Source: Phycisphaerae bacterium
Lineage (GTDB): Bacteria > Planctomycetota > Phycisphaerae > Sedimentisphaerales > Anaerobacaceae
Assembly: GCA_030667885.1 (NCBI GenBank)
Contig: DAOUVA010000230.1
Location: forward strand, 1 to 7,011
Direction of reading: 5' to 3'
DNA: 7,011 nucleotides
Both the position numbers and the translations under genes were made by a program. Shown one piece after another: positions 1 through 6,238 of the stretch. Below the pieces are notes generated by a model that worked only from the letters and a program-made list of their open reading frames with translations, was not told the origin of the DNA and did not search any database. Positions within the stretch are counted from its first letter, which is position 1; the number at the start of each line of letters is the position of its first letter.

Positions 1-769
1 GATTGTTGCACCAGTAACCCGGCACTTCAGCAATTACTTTCGTCAGTTCATTCGGCTTCGGTGCAGTGGGATAGTTGTGGTGGTGGAAAGTCTTGATATA
101 AAAGTCCGTGTCTATTTGATTCTTCTCGCACTCCATAATTACCCTCAGATCGTGCGCTCCAACCCCCGAAGGCACTCCCTGGTCTTTGGCGATTTCCACA
201 GCCTTTGCAATCATATCAATTTTGCCCTGAGCTACAAGGCTGTCCCCATGGACACCCCAGAGATAGATAGCGTCGGTACCCTCATCGGCAAGCATGCGAA
301 CCTGTTCGCTATAGGCTTCCAATTGCCCCTCGATGGGAGCTGTAGGACATATAATCCATTTCATCTTCCCGCCCTTCTGATGGCGGTATTTCTTCAGCGT
401 GCTCATGATTCCGGGCGCTGTATGTATTACGAGCGTATCGATGCCGTGAGCTTCGGCGATTGCCATTGTTTCATGTATTTTCTCCTCGGTGTTATAATGC
501 GCCGTCAGATTATAGACGTATTTCAGGTCACGGCTGTGAGTAAAGTGCGTAAGCAGATTGCCTCCTAATAAGAGACGGCTTACACTAAGCTTACCGATTC
601 TTCCCTTTGGTAAACCAGCCGTGGGCGTAGGTCGGTTCCGGTTCATAGACTGTTTTGGCGTACCCTGTGCAAGTATCCTGTCTGAGCCCATTTGCATTGA
701 TAGCGCACCTCCGGCGGAAGTTAAGAGTGACTTCTTAATAAACCTTCGACGATTAAGCCATGATTTCAT
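1..769 (-). CDS. Tat-exported TIM-barrel (aldo/keto reductase-like) protein, 3' end beyond the left edge
   Basis: The reading frame is open from an ATG at 769-767 to the window edge, giving 256 visible codons and no stop, so the C-terminus is missing. The start is supported by GGAGG six bases upstream. Residues 7-13 read RRRFIKK, a good twin-arginine motif, followed by a short hydrophobic, small-residue stretch (about 14-27) and a possible cleavage site near LAQG (33-36), which predicts folded export to the periplasm. After a Pro/Arg-rich linker comes KGRIGKLSVSRLLLGGN (about 55-71), which resembles the first strand of aldo/keto reductase-like barrels. Alternating strands and helices follow, for example HGIDTLVIHTA (108-118), KMKWIICPTA (135-144), TDAIYLWGVHGD (165-176) and a His-rich TFHHHNYP (227-234). 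Similar Tat-tagged barrel proteins of unknown substrate are common in planctomycetes (recollection, not searched). The substrate is unknown. It may be transcribed separately from the genes upstream, from the promoter at 817-844. An AP-endonuclease/xylose-isomerase-like barrel is the main alternative. Confidence 0.85.
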   Translation of the reverse strand, partial: MKSWLNRRRFIKKSLLTSAGGALSMQMGSDRILAQGTPKQSMNRNRPTPTAGLPKGRIGKLSVSRLLLGGNLLTHFTHSRDLKYVYNLTAHYNTEEKIHETMAIAEAHGIDTLVIHTAPGIMSTLKKYRHQKGGKMKWIICPTAPIEGQLEAYSEQVRMLADEGTDAIYLWGVHGDSLVAQGKIDMIAKAVEIAKDQGVPSGVGAHDLRVIMECEKNQIDTDFYIKTFHHHNYPTAPKPNELTKVIAEVPGYWCNN

Positions 770-775
770 GGTCGT

Positions 776-780
776 CCTCC
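776..780 (-). promoter_or_regulatory. Strong ribosome binding site of the Tat-signal gene
   Basis: The minus strand reads GGAGG, then six bases, then ATG at 769-767. This is the best Shine-Dalgarno in the window, and it fixes the start of the left-edge gene so that the twin-arginine motif falls at residues 7-13. Confidence 0.8.
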
Positions 781-816
781 ATTAATTAAATTATTCTCTA
801 AATAACCATTACAGTT

Positions 817-844
817 ATTATACCCTTTTGAGCATTTATTTCAA
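817..844 (-). promoter_or_regulatory. Sigma-70-type promoter in front of the Tat-signal gene
   Basis: On the minus strand the 83-nt gap between the glycosidase gene and the Tat-signal gene holds TTGAAA (844-839, five of six bases of the -35 consensus), a 16-base spacer, and TATAAT (822-817, a perfect -10). Transcription would start near 810 and leave an untranslated leader of about 40 nt containing the GGAGG site. The elements sit wholly in the intergenic gap, just after the TAA of the upstream gene. The gap is AT-rich, so a chance match is possible, but both hexamers and the spacing agree. It would let the last gene be expressed apart from the genes upstream. Confidence 0.55.
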
Positions 845-852
845 ACCTAAGA

Positions 853-3051
853 TTAATTTGGAAAGCTTAATTTATCCAAAGGGTTGGTTCCGCGTTTTCT
901 TTCATCCTGGTCGCTATAGCCGTCGTTGTCATCATCGAGGTCGCTATTATCACCTATGCCATCGCCATCAGAGTCCCGCCATTCTTTTGGGTCCAGCGGA
1001 AAAACATCCCAGGGAACCGATTTAGCCCTGTCCACTCCGTCACCGTCGATATCCAATTCCTCATGATCAGGGATACCGTTTTTATTCCAGTCATCGGCAA
1101 TACCATCGCCGTCATCGTCGGCATCAAGATTATCGCCAATCCAATCTCCATCTTTGTCCTGCCACTCCTGAGGTTCCAAAGGAAAGGCATCTTCCTTATC
1201 AGGCACCCCATCTCCATCATCGTCCGCATCGAGATTGTTAGCCCTGCCGTCCTTGTCAATATCCGGAGGCCCGGCCTGAGTAACAAGAAATGCAATATCC
1301 ACAGTAAATTCCGGAACTTCAAGCCTGTTGGCTCCCGCCGATACATCAACCGTTTTGAGAATCGCAGCGTTCTCAGGACAGTACCAGTATCCTTTGGCAG
1401 CGGCCGGAATATCAAGAGTAATTCTAAGACCTTTGAGCGGTTTCGTGTGATCGCTGAAGTGGTGCAGATAAACACCGGCACACTTTTTCGAAGCCAGGCC
1501 ATAAGCACGAACTGCCTCCGGCTGCGAGACCTTAACTTCAACCATACGAACATCTTTATCCAGATAATATGCAAAATCCTGCATTGCCCTTACATATTCC
1601 CTCTCCTTCGGTCCGAGCCAGATATTCATGAAGTGGCCGTCTCTTGCGTAACTTGTGTTCCAGAAAATAAAAATAATCTCATTGAACAAGGCCGTCCAGT
1701 TTCGAATGCGCATTCGCAGCGCCGAACGGTCATCCCATACGCCGCCAACGCCCGGTGGTTGAGGTTTGCGCCTATCAATATGATTGCCCTGCTCACCGAC
1801 AACAACCGGCATATTATATTTCTTCCAGTTTTTCGCCCTTGAAGCAGTAATCGCGTCCGATTCGAACTCGTTCTCTCTTTGATACCAGTGCGGGGCATTT
1901 ATTTCGATTCCGTCAAGCTCAGGCCGTTCCCAGCTTGTAGTAACCGGATGATGATACGGGTCAATCGATTTGATATAAGGTACCATGATTTCATACCAGC
2001 GGTCGTCGGCCTTCTGCTCGTTAAGAAATTGCCAGAAATCCACATAAGCCCCCCACCGATCAACACTGTACTTTATAAACCTTTTGACTTTTGACATACC
2101 AATTTTATTGTACGGGTCATCATTAAAAACCTTTTTATAGCCGAAAATCCCATAAAAAATACCAAAGCCGTACTTACGGGCACAGCTAAGTAATTCATCC
2201 GTCATAATGCCCTCCTGGACAAGATAGTTGTCCAGGTCCTCATAAATCTGGTAAGAGCAATTCTGTTGTGAGAAGCGATAAAGGTTGAAACCGCATCTCG
2301 AAAAATGCCGGAAATACACATCTGCATTCTGCGGATTCTCGGATGGGCCTCTGACAAAAAGAGGCCCGGACGGCAAAATCGGCAGCTCTTTCCGGTCGGT
2401 CCGAAAAGGCCCTTCCATTGAACATTGGTCCAAAACAGAACCGCTGCCAGAATTGTCACCCCAGCAGTCCTGAAGCCCAATGGGGAAATATGAACTGCCA
2501 TCATCAAAAACTAATCGAAAGGGATTTGTCGGATGCCGCCTAATAAATCCCGGATTAGGTTTTCGCCCTTTCACACAGGTAAATACGCCACTTCTGGACA
2601 CCTTTTGGCCATTAATATCTTTAAACACAAAATTGTATTTCCACTTACCGAGTTCCGAGGGAGCAAATCGAGCCTTCCACATATCCTGCTTATCAAAGTC
2701 ATAACTTATCTGCTGCCGCTCTCCCTTCTCGGTCTTTATTTTTCCCTTATTGATTGAAGGTTTTAACGAAGAACCGTAGTAGAATCCACCAACGCGCACC
2801 TGTTTTTTGGAAGGAGAAGCAAAGATAACATCGATGTTAACATCGAAGAAAGGATTAACATATTCATTCTCGTGCTTGAAGGAAATCTCAAACACTTCGT
2901 ACTGCGGCACTGCCTTCGTATTTTGTCTGTATTCCACTTCGAGGTTAGAACCTTGAGCCTTCCATGCCTGGTCTGCCTTTACAGATTGACAGGAAGCTGA
3001 AATCGCAGTTAAGAGAACCATACAATTTATCACAATAATCCTATTTATCAT
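853..3051 (-). CDS. Secreted lipoprotein glycoside hydrolase: DUF5060-like domain, clan GH-A-like barrel, TSP3 calcium repeats
   Basis: This is a 732-residue protein. The N-terminus is a lipoprotein signal: hydrophobic residues 5-19, then SASC with the lipidated Cys at 21. The following residue is Gln, so the protein should go to the outer membrane if E. coli sorting rules hold. Residues about 48-160 look like the DUF5060 beta-sandwich (FEISF, NPFFDV, VGGFYYG, RFAPSELGKWKY). PFRLVFDDGSSYFPIGLQDCW (177-197) is the usual entry strand of the barrel that follows DUF5060. Two likely catalytic glutamates fit a retaining clan GH-A enzyme: E345 in FWQFLNE at strand 4 (acid/base) and E420 in MPVVVGEQGN at strand 7 (nucleophile). 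About 500-592 looks like a small beta-sandwich that closes the barrel. Residues 597-726 are TSP3 repeats. The start has AGGAG eight bases upstream, overlapping the stop of the gene before it, which suggests translational coupling. The GH family and substrate cannot be named; a cousin of the GH5 or apiosidase-like (DUF4038) groups is possible. Confidence 0.87.
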   Translation of the reverse strand: MINRIIVINCMVLLTAISASCQSVKADQAWKAQGSNLEVEYRQNTKAVPQYEVFEISFKHENEYVNPFFDVNIDVIFASPSKKQVRVGGFYYGSSLKPSINKGKIKTEKGERQQISYDFDKQDMWKARFAPSELGKWKYNFVFKDINGQKVSRSGVFTCVKGRKPNPGFIRRHPTNPFRLVFDDGSSYFPIGLQDCWGDNSGSGSVLDQCSMEGPFRTDRKELPILPSGPLFVRGPSENPQNADVYFRHFSRCGFNLYRFSQQNCSYQIYEDLDNYLVQEGIMTDELLSCARKYGFGIFYGIFGYKKVFNDDPYNKIGMSKVKRFIKYSVDRWGAYVDFWQFLNEQKADDRWYEIMVPYIKSIDPYHHPVTTSWERPELDGIEINAPHWYQRENEFESDAITASRAKNWKKYNMPVVVGEQGNHIDRRKPQPPGVGGVWDDRSALRMRIRNWTALFNEIIFIFWNTSYARDGHFMNIWLGPKEREYVRAMQDFAYYLDKDVRMVEVKVSQPEAVRAYGLASKKCAGVYLHHFSDHTKPLKGLRITLDIPAAAKGYWYCPENAAILKTVDVSAGANRLEVPEFTVDIAFLVTQAGPPDIDKDGRANNLDADDDGDGVPDKEDAFPLEPQEWQDKDGDWIGDNLDADDDGDGIADDWNKNGIPDHEELDIDGDGVDRAKSVPWDVFPLDPKEWRDSDGDGIGDNSDLDDDNDGYSDQDERKRGTNPLDKLSFPN
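874..1263 (-). repeat. Thrombospondin type 3-like Asp-rich repeats in the glycosidase C-terminus
   Basis: Residues 597-726 of the glycosidase are a run of DxDxDG calcium-binding loops: about 597, 608, 632, 643, 656 (a degenerate Asn form), 667, 693 and 704. A larger unit of loop, then FPLxPxEW, then loop occurs twice (623-630 and 684-691). The segment ends with DERKRGTNPLD, the usual close of bacterial TSP3 stalks. The duplication shows in the DNA: the segments 1102-1131 and 1207-1236, both coding NLDADDDGDG, are 25 of 30 bases identical. Such repeats form stiff calcium-loaded stalks that hold enzymes off the cell surface or mediate attachment. Confidence 0.88.
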
Positions 3052-3059
3052 TGCTTTGT

Positions 3060-3064
3060 CTCCT
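3060..3064 (-). promoter_or_regulatory. Ribosome binding site of the glycosidase gene, fused to the upstream stop codon
   Basis: The minus strand reads ATAGGAGAC eight bases before the ATG at 3051-3049. The TAG stop of the upstream lipoprotein gene (3065-3063) shares its last two bases with AGGAG, so ribosomes ending the first gene are placed at the start of the next. This supports a two-gene translational unit. Confidence 0.7.
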
Positions 3065-5114
3065 ATTGCCTGAAAACAGGCTTTGCCTTGCTGTCAATAA
3101 TAATCTCCTCTGATGGTGCTTTCCAAACATAACACAAGGGTTGTTTCTTACAAATCCAATCTCTTTCCTGCAACTGCTGTTCGGTAGAATAAAGGCGTTG
3201 TCCGGTATCAGCATGACGATATTCGAATAGGGCTGTTACACCGGAATTCTCTTTCTTTTGATAACTTGAAGGTAAAGCATAGAAAAGCAGCCTGGCAGTT
3301 GGTCCGGAGCGTTTTAAGCTTAAAGAAATTGCCCGCCCGCTCTTGACGGAGATTGTATCAGCATAGACGGGAATCAGACCATCATTAGCTTTATCCGGTT
3401 CGATTGCATAAAACGGTACCGATTCGACAAAGTCCCACTCGCCGGCCTTTTCCACAGCATCACACAGCAAATAGTTTTTTCGATCTTGCCTGTACCGTAC
3501 CTGATAGACTGCAACCGGCAGAGCAAGACGGGAATCATCAAGATTCAATCGGTACATGATTTGGTTGTAGTCATAACGCGGCGTTGCATTTTCAGCGGAA
3601 CCGGAAAACGTGTGCGTATAAGTACCTTCGAAAAATAGTACCCGGCCACCGTATTTGTCGAAATAGGGATGTTGCTTTGGATTGTAGAAAGAGTATTTAT
3701 TATGCGTTACAATCTTTCTGGCATAAGCCCAAGGCCCGACAGGACTATCGGCTTCGGCATACCAGACCTCGCCAAGATAAGATGGCTCACCGAATTGCTG
3801 CACTGTTATCATAATCCATCTGTTCCGGTAAGCATTGAAATAAACACTGCCGCCATGAGGAGTTATTCTTTTTCCGGACTCAATGTCGTACAGATGCATA
3901 TCTTTCTTTTCTTCTTTCAGCGCCTTGATGATCGAAGCCGTTGTGAAAGTCCCGCCGTCAATAAGCTCTCCGGCACGAATCCACCGACATGGATTTTCAT
4001 TCTTAGCTAAGTCCAATGGCTGTGAATTTTCGTCACTGGATATTTTTGGCCCAAGAGATGTCAATACTTCGTAACTATTCGGATCGAGGATATCTTCCCA
4101 CTTGGCCCTGACACGCATACGAACAGCCAGAGGAAATTGTGTCCCAAAATAGTAGTATTCTTTGCCGTCAATACTCACACGAAAAGCGTGCCCGGTATCG
4201 GAATACGGCAAAAAATCGGCACCGGAACGGACAAGCGGCTCAAAAGATTGCGTTGTATCGTTGAAAACCACCAGCCCTCGCTCATAAGCTTGTCCAAGAC
4301 TTTTCATACGGGCAAATTTGGCTACCATTCGCTGATGGCCTTCGTCATCTTCGACAGTAAATAATCCATCGAGCCAGATCATGCCGGGTTCTTTAAAAGG
4401 GCAAATCGGCCGGCTAAATCCGTTCTTAGCAACATAATATTCAAGATTAACACCTATAGCGGAGTCAAGCCCTCCATTCTCCGGAAGATTTGAGACCGCC
4501 CCAGCCGTGCCAAAGTGGCCAAGGGGATAGGAGGGTCGATTTGTATCGCCCCACAACCAGAAAAGTCTATCATGATAGATACAAGAATATACCGAATCCT
4601 GTCCGGTGACCTGCCCGTTGAGAACAGGATTTTGTAATGGAACAGGATGCCCCGTAAGAATACTGTCACGGTATATCCCCTGGCCTGTGACTCGATAAAG
4701 CCGCTCGGCAATATTGAGCCGGTCGATTTTGATAACTGCGATGCCTCCGCGTATTGTCTTTATTTTTGTTCCATGAAAACCAAAGCCATCTTTCGGAAAT
4801 TCATAACCATGACTTTCAACGAAAAAGAAAACATCCCTGTCCATCAAACCCGGTTCATAAAATGCTACAATTCCATTGCTGTCCGTAAAGTAATGGATGT
4901 TATTTGTAGTCCTTAATTCGACCAAAGGCACTCCCCGTCCGGTTTGTCTGTCCACTACCTGAATCTTGAAATAATTGTACGATAAACCTTCAGATGCAGA
5001 CGGCCGCTGCTCAAGGGACATATTCGAACATGAGCTAATGAAAGCCAGAAGAATTGCCATTAAAACGATCTTTAGACATCTTTTGGGCATCGTATTCTTT
5101 TCTCTGCCGTTCAT
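3063..5114 (-). CDS. Lipoprotein with N-terminal beta-sandwich, predicted GH43-like beta-propeller and DUF5648-like tail
   Basis: This is 683 residues from the ATG at 5114. A second ATG at 5090-5088 (residue 9) may be the real start: the first has no Shine-Dalgarno, while AGAGAAAAG lies a few bases before the second. Either way a lipoprotein signal follows (LKIVLMAILLAFISSC, lipidated Cys 29). Residues about 46-130 (FKIQVVDRQTGRGVPLVEL, then TDSNGIVAFYEPG) look like a carboxypeptidase-regulatory or CnaB-type beta-sandwich. From about 140 to 530, repeated beta-strand blades suggest a five-bladed propeller of the GH43/GH32 or DUF4185 kind: FWLWGDTN (185-192), MIWLDGLFTVEDD (245-257), EYYYFGTQ (319-326), GSVYFNAYRNRWIMI (422-436), GEVWYAEADSPVGPW (448-462), GGRVLFFEGTYT (489-500). 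About 625-665 (LFEYRHADTGQRLYSTEQ) resembles DUF5648, a sugar-binding-like module. Catalytic residues cannot be assigned with certainty. Its place between an oxidoreductase and a glycosidase supports a role in glycan binding or cleavage at the cell surface. Confidence 0.8.
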   Translation of the reverse strand: MNGREKNTMPKRCLKIVLMAILLAFISSCSNMSLEQRPSASEGLSYNYFKIQVVDRQTGRGVPLVELRTTNNIHYFTDSNGIVAFYEPGLMDRDVFFFVESHGYEFPKDGFGFHGTKIKTIRGGIAVIKIDRLNIAERLYRVTGQGIYRDSILTGHPVPLQNPVLNGQVTGQDSVYSCIYHDRLFWLWGDTNRPSYPLGHFGTAGAVSNLPENGGLDSAIGVNLEYYVAKNGFSRPICPFKEPGMIWLDGLFTVEDDEGHQRMVAKFARMKSLGQAYERGLVVFNDTTQSFEPLVRSGADFLPYSDTGHAFRVSIDGKEYYYFGTQFPLAVRMRVRAKWEDILDPNSYEVLTSLGPKISSDENSQPLDLAKNENPCRWIRAGELIDGGTFTTASIIKALKEEKKDMHLYDIESGKRITPHGGSVYFNAYRNRWIMITVQQFGEPSYLGEVWYAEADSPVGPWAYARKIVTHNKYSFYNPKQHPYFDKYGGRVLFFEGTYTHTFSGSAENATPRYDYNQIMYRLNLDDSRLALPVAVYQVRYRQDRKNYLLCDAVEKAGEWDFVESVPFYAIEPDKANDGLIPVYADTISVKSGRAISLSLKRSGPTARLLFYALPSSYQKKENSGVTALFEYRHADTGQRLYSTEQQLQERDWICKKQPLCYVWKAPSEEIIIDSKAKPVFRQ

Positions 5115-5115
5115 T

Positions 5116-5132
5116 TAATTCTTATGGAATTA
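5116..5132 (-). other. Short AT-rich inverted repeat before the lipoprotein gene
   Basis: TAATTC and GAATTA form a perfect six-base inverted repeat around a five-base loop, in the 35-nt gap between the oxidoreductase and the lipoprotein gene. It sits directly before the ATG at 5114, where no ribosome binding site is found. The stem is weak (one G-C pair) and has no U-tract, so it is not a terminator. It could hinder use of the first ATG or be chance. Confidence 0.25.
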
Positions 5133-5149
5133 CTTGAAGTCCATCTGTG

Positions 5150-6238
5150 TTACCGTCCTTTAAGCCACAGGTCAATCGGTCTTTTCACACCATCAGCCTT
5201 AAACGGCAATTGAATCTTGCCGCCTGCTGCCGCCGACTTATAACCGGCAAAGAGCACCTCCTGCACTAACCGGCCATCCTCTCCAGTCGCCTGCGGTTCT
5301 TCCTTACCTCGCACACATCGGGCAAAATGATGCATTTCCTGCGGAAAACCATAGTTCCACAATTCCTCGAAGACCGGATAAGTCCATCCCTTGGTCGTAG
5401 GGGCTTTCTCGACCGCATAGCCATAGCCGTATTCGCTGTAGGTAGGCAATGCATTGCCCATATGCAGATCGGCATAAGTAACTCCGCCTTCTCCATACAC
5501 CTCGATACGGTCCTCCATACCGCCCCGCCGGGCCCAACTGTCTTCAATCACACCAACTGCGCCGTTGGCAAACTCGAGAATACAGATGGAATTGTCCTCA
5601 CCTTTAGTCTTGTCACTGTGAACGTGTGTTGCCATCTGGCAATATACCGTCTTAATATCCGGCCGGCCAAGAAACCAATAGCAAAAAGCTATCCCGTGAC
5701 AGCCCATATCCATAAAAACACCCCCGCCAGATTTTTCGACATCCCAAAACCACGAAGCATGCGGGCCGAAATGCTTCTCCATCTGTTTCACCATATAAAC
5801 CTTGCCAAGCGCCCCCTGGTCAGCCATTTCCTTGGCTTTCACATACTTCGGCGTGAAAAACAGCTCCTCAGCATACATCAGTAATACACCCTTGCTCCGG
5901 CATGTTTCAATCATCAAATCCGCCTCTTCCAGTGTCATACATAGAGGCTTTTCACAAACTACATGCTTACCGGCGCTGGCAATATCAATTGTCATCTGCG
6001 CGTGTAAATAATTCGGTGCCGCAATCGTTACCATCTCGATATCTTTCTCAGCAAGCATCTGCCTGTAGTCGGTAAATACCCGGCTTATGCCGTACTTGTC
6101 CGCCAGCTTTTTGGCGTTGCCTTCTGTTGGAGATGCAATCGCAACTACTTCCGCCTCTTCAGGCATAATCCGAAACGATTCTGCATGAATTTCCGCTTCA
6201 AACTGTGAACCAATAATCCCAACTTTTACTCTTCCCAT
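5150..6238 (-). CDS. Gfo/Idh/MocA-family NAD(P)-dependent oxidoreductase
   Basis: This 362-residue protein has the family's usual length and two-domain plan. The N-terminal Rossmann domain starts at KVGIIGSQFEAEIHAESF (5-22), followed by ATG-independent family marks: AIASPTEGNA (33-42) after strand 2, and AAPNYLHA (73-80). CEKPLCMT (95-102) holds the conserved EKP with catalytic Lys 97. The C-terminal alpha/beta domain carries GGGVFMDMGCHGI (171-183), with Asp 177 and His 181 in the positions that usually bind and protonate the substrate. There is no signal peptide, so it should act in the cytoplasm, oxidising or reducing a sugar, sugar acid or inositol-like ring; the substrate cannot be read from the sequence. 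The start is set by the Rossmann strand beginning at residue 5. Its ribosome binding site is poor (AAAGGG 11 bases before the ATG, AAAAAGAA next to it). The gene begins inside the last codons of the recombinase gene and is followed after 35 nt by the propeller lipoprotein, so it probably heads the glycan operon. One oddity is Gln 12, where the dinucleotide loop normally has Gly. Confidence 0.93.
   Translation of the reverse strand: MGRVKVGIIGSQFEAEIHAESFRIMPEEAEVVAIASPTEGNAKKLADKYGISRVFTDYRQMLAEKDIEMVTIAAPNYLHAQMTIDIASAGKHVVCEKPLCMTLEEADLMIETCRSKGVLLMYAEELFFTPKYVKAKEMADQGALGKVYMVKQMEKHFGPHASWFWDVEKSGGGVFMDMGCHGIAFCYWFLGRPDIKTVYCQMATHVHSDKTKGEDNSICILEFANGAVGVIEDSWARRGGMEDRIEVYGEGGVTYADLHMGNALPTYSEYGYGYAVEKAPTTKGWTYPVFEELWNYGFPQEMHHFARCVRGKEEPQATGEDGRLVQEVLFAGYKSAAAGGKIQLPFKADGVKRPIDLWLKGR
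6226..6238 (-). other. 13-nt overlap between recombinase end and oxidoreductase start
   Basis: The last codons of the recombinase (AAA TGG GAA GAG TAA) contain, one frame over, the ATG GGA AGA GTA that begins the oxidoreductase. Both reading assignments are well supported, one by a continuous family-like C-terminus and the other by the Rossmann strand that starts four residues in. No intergenic promoter fits between the two genes. Confidence 0.8.

Noticed and set aside
77..568. Plus-strand open frame of 163 codons
   Set aside because: It lies antisense to the Tat-signal gene, whose minus-strand frame is continuous, has a strong ribosome binding site and a recognisable export signal. The plus-strand product has no domain-like pattern.
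954..1574. Minus-strand open frame of 206 codons in another frame of the glycosidase
   Set aside because: Its Met/Arg-rich composition comes from shifted reading of GAT-rich TSP3 codons, and the main frame carries clear domains across the same bases.
1063..1842. Plus-strand open frame of 259 codons
   Set aside because: It is antisense to the glycosidase gene. Its Ile/Val/Arg-rich start is the mirror of the Asp/Gly-rich TSP3 codons, so it is a shadow.
5327..5884. Plus-strand open frame of 185 codons
   Set aside because: It is fully antisense to the oxidoreductase, which has all family motifs, and its product shows no recognisable domain.
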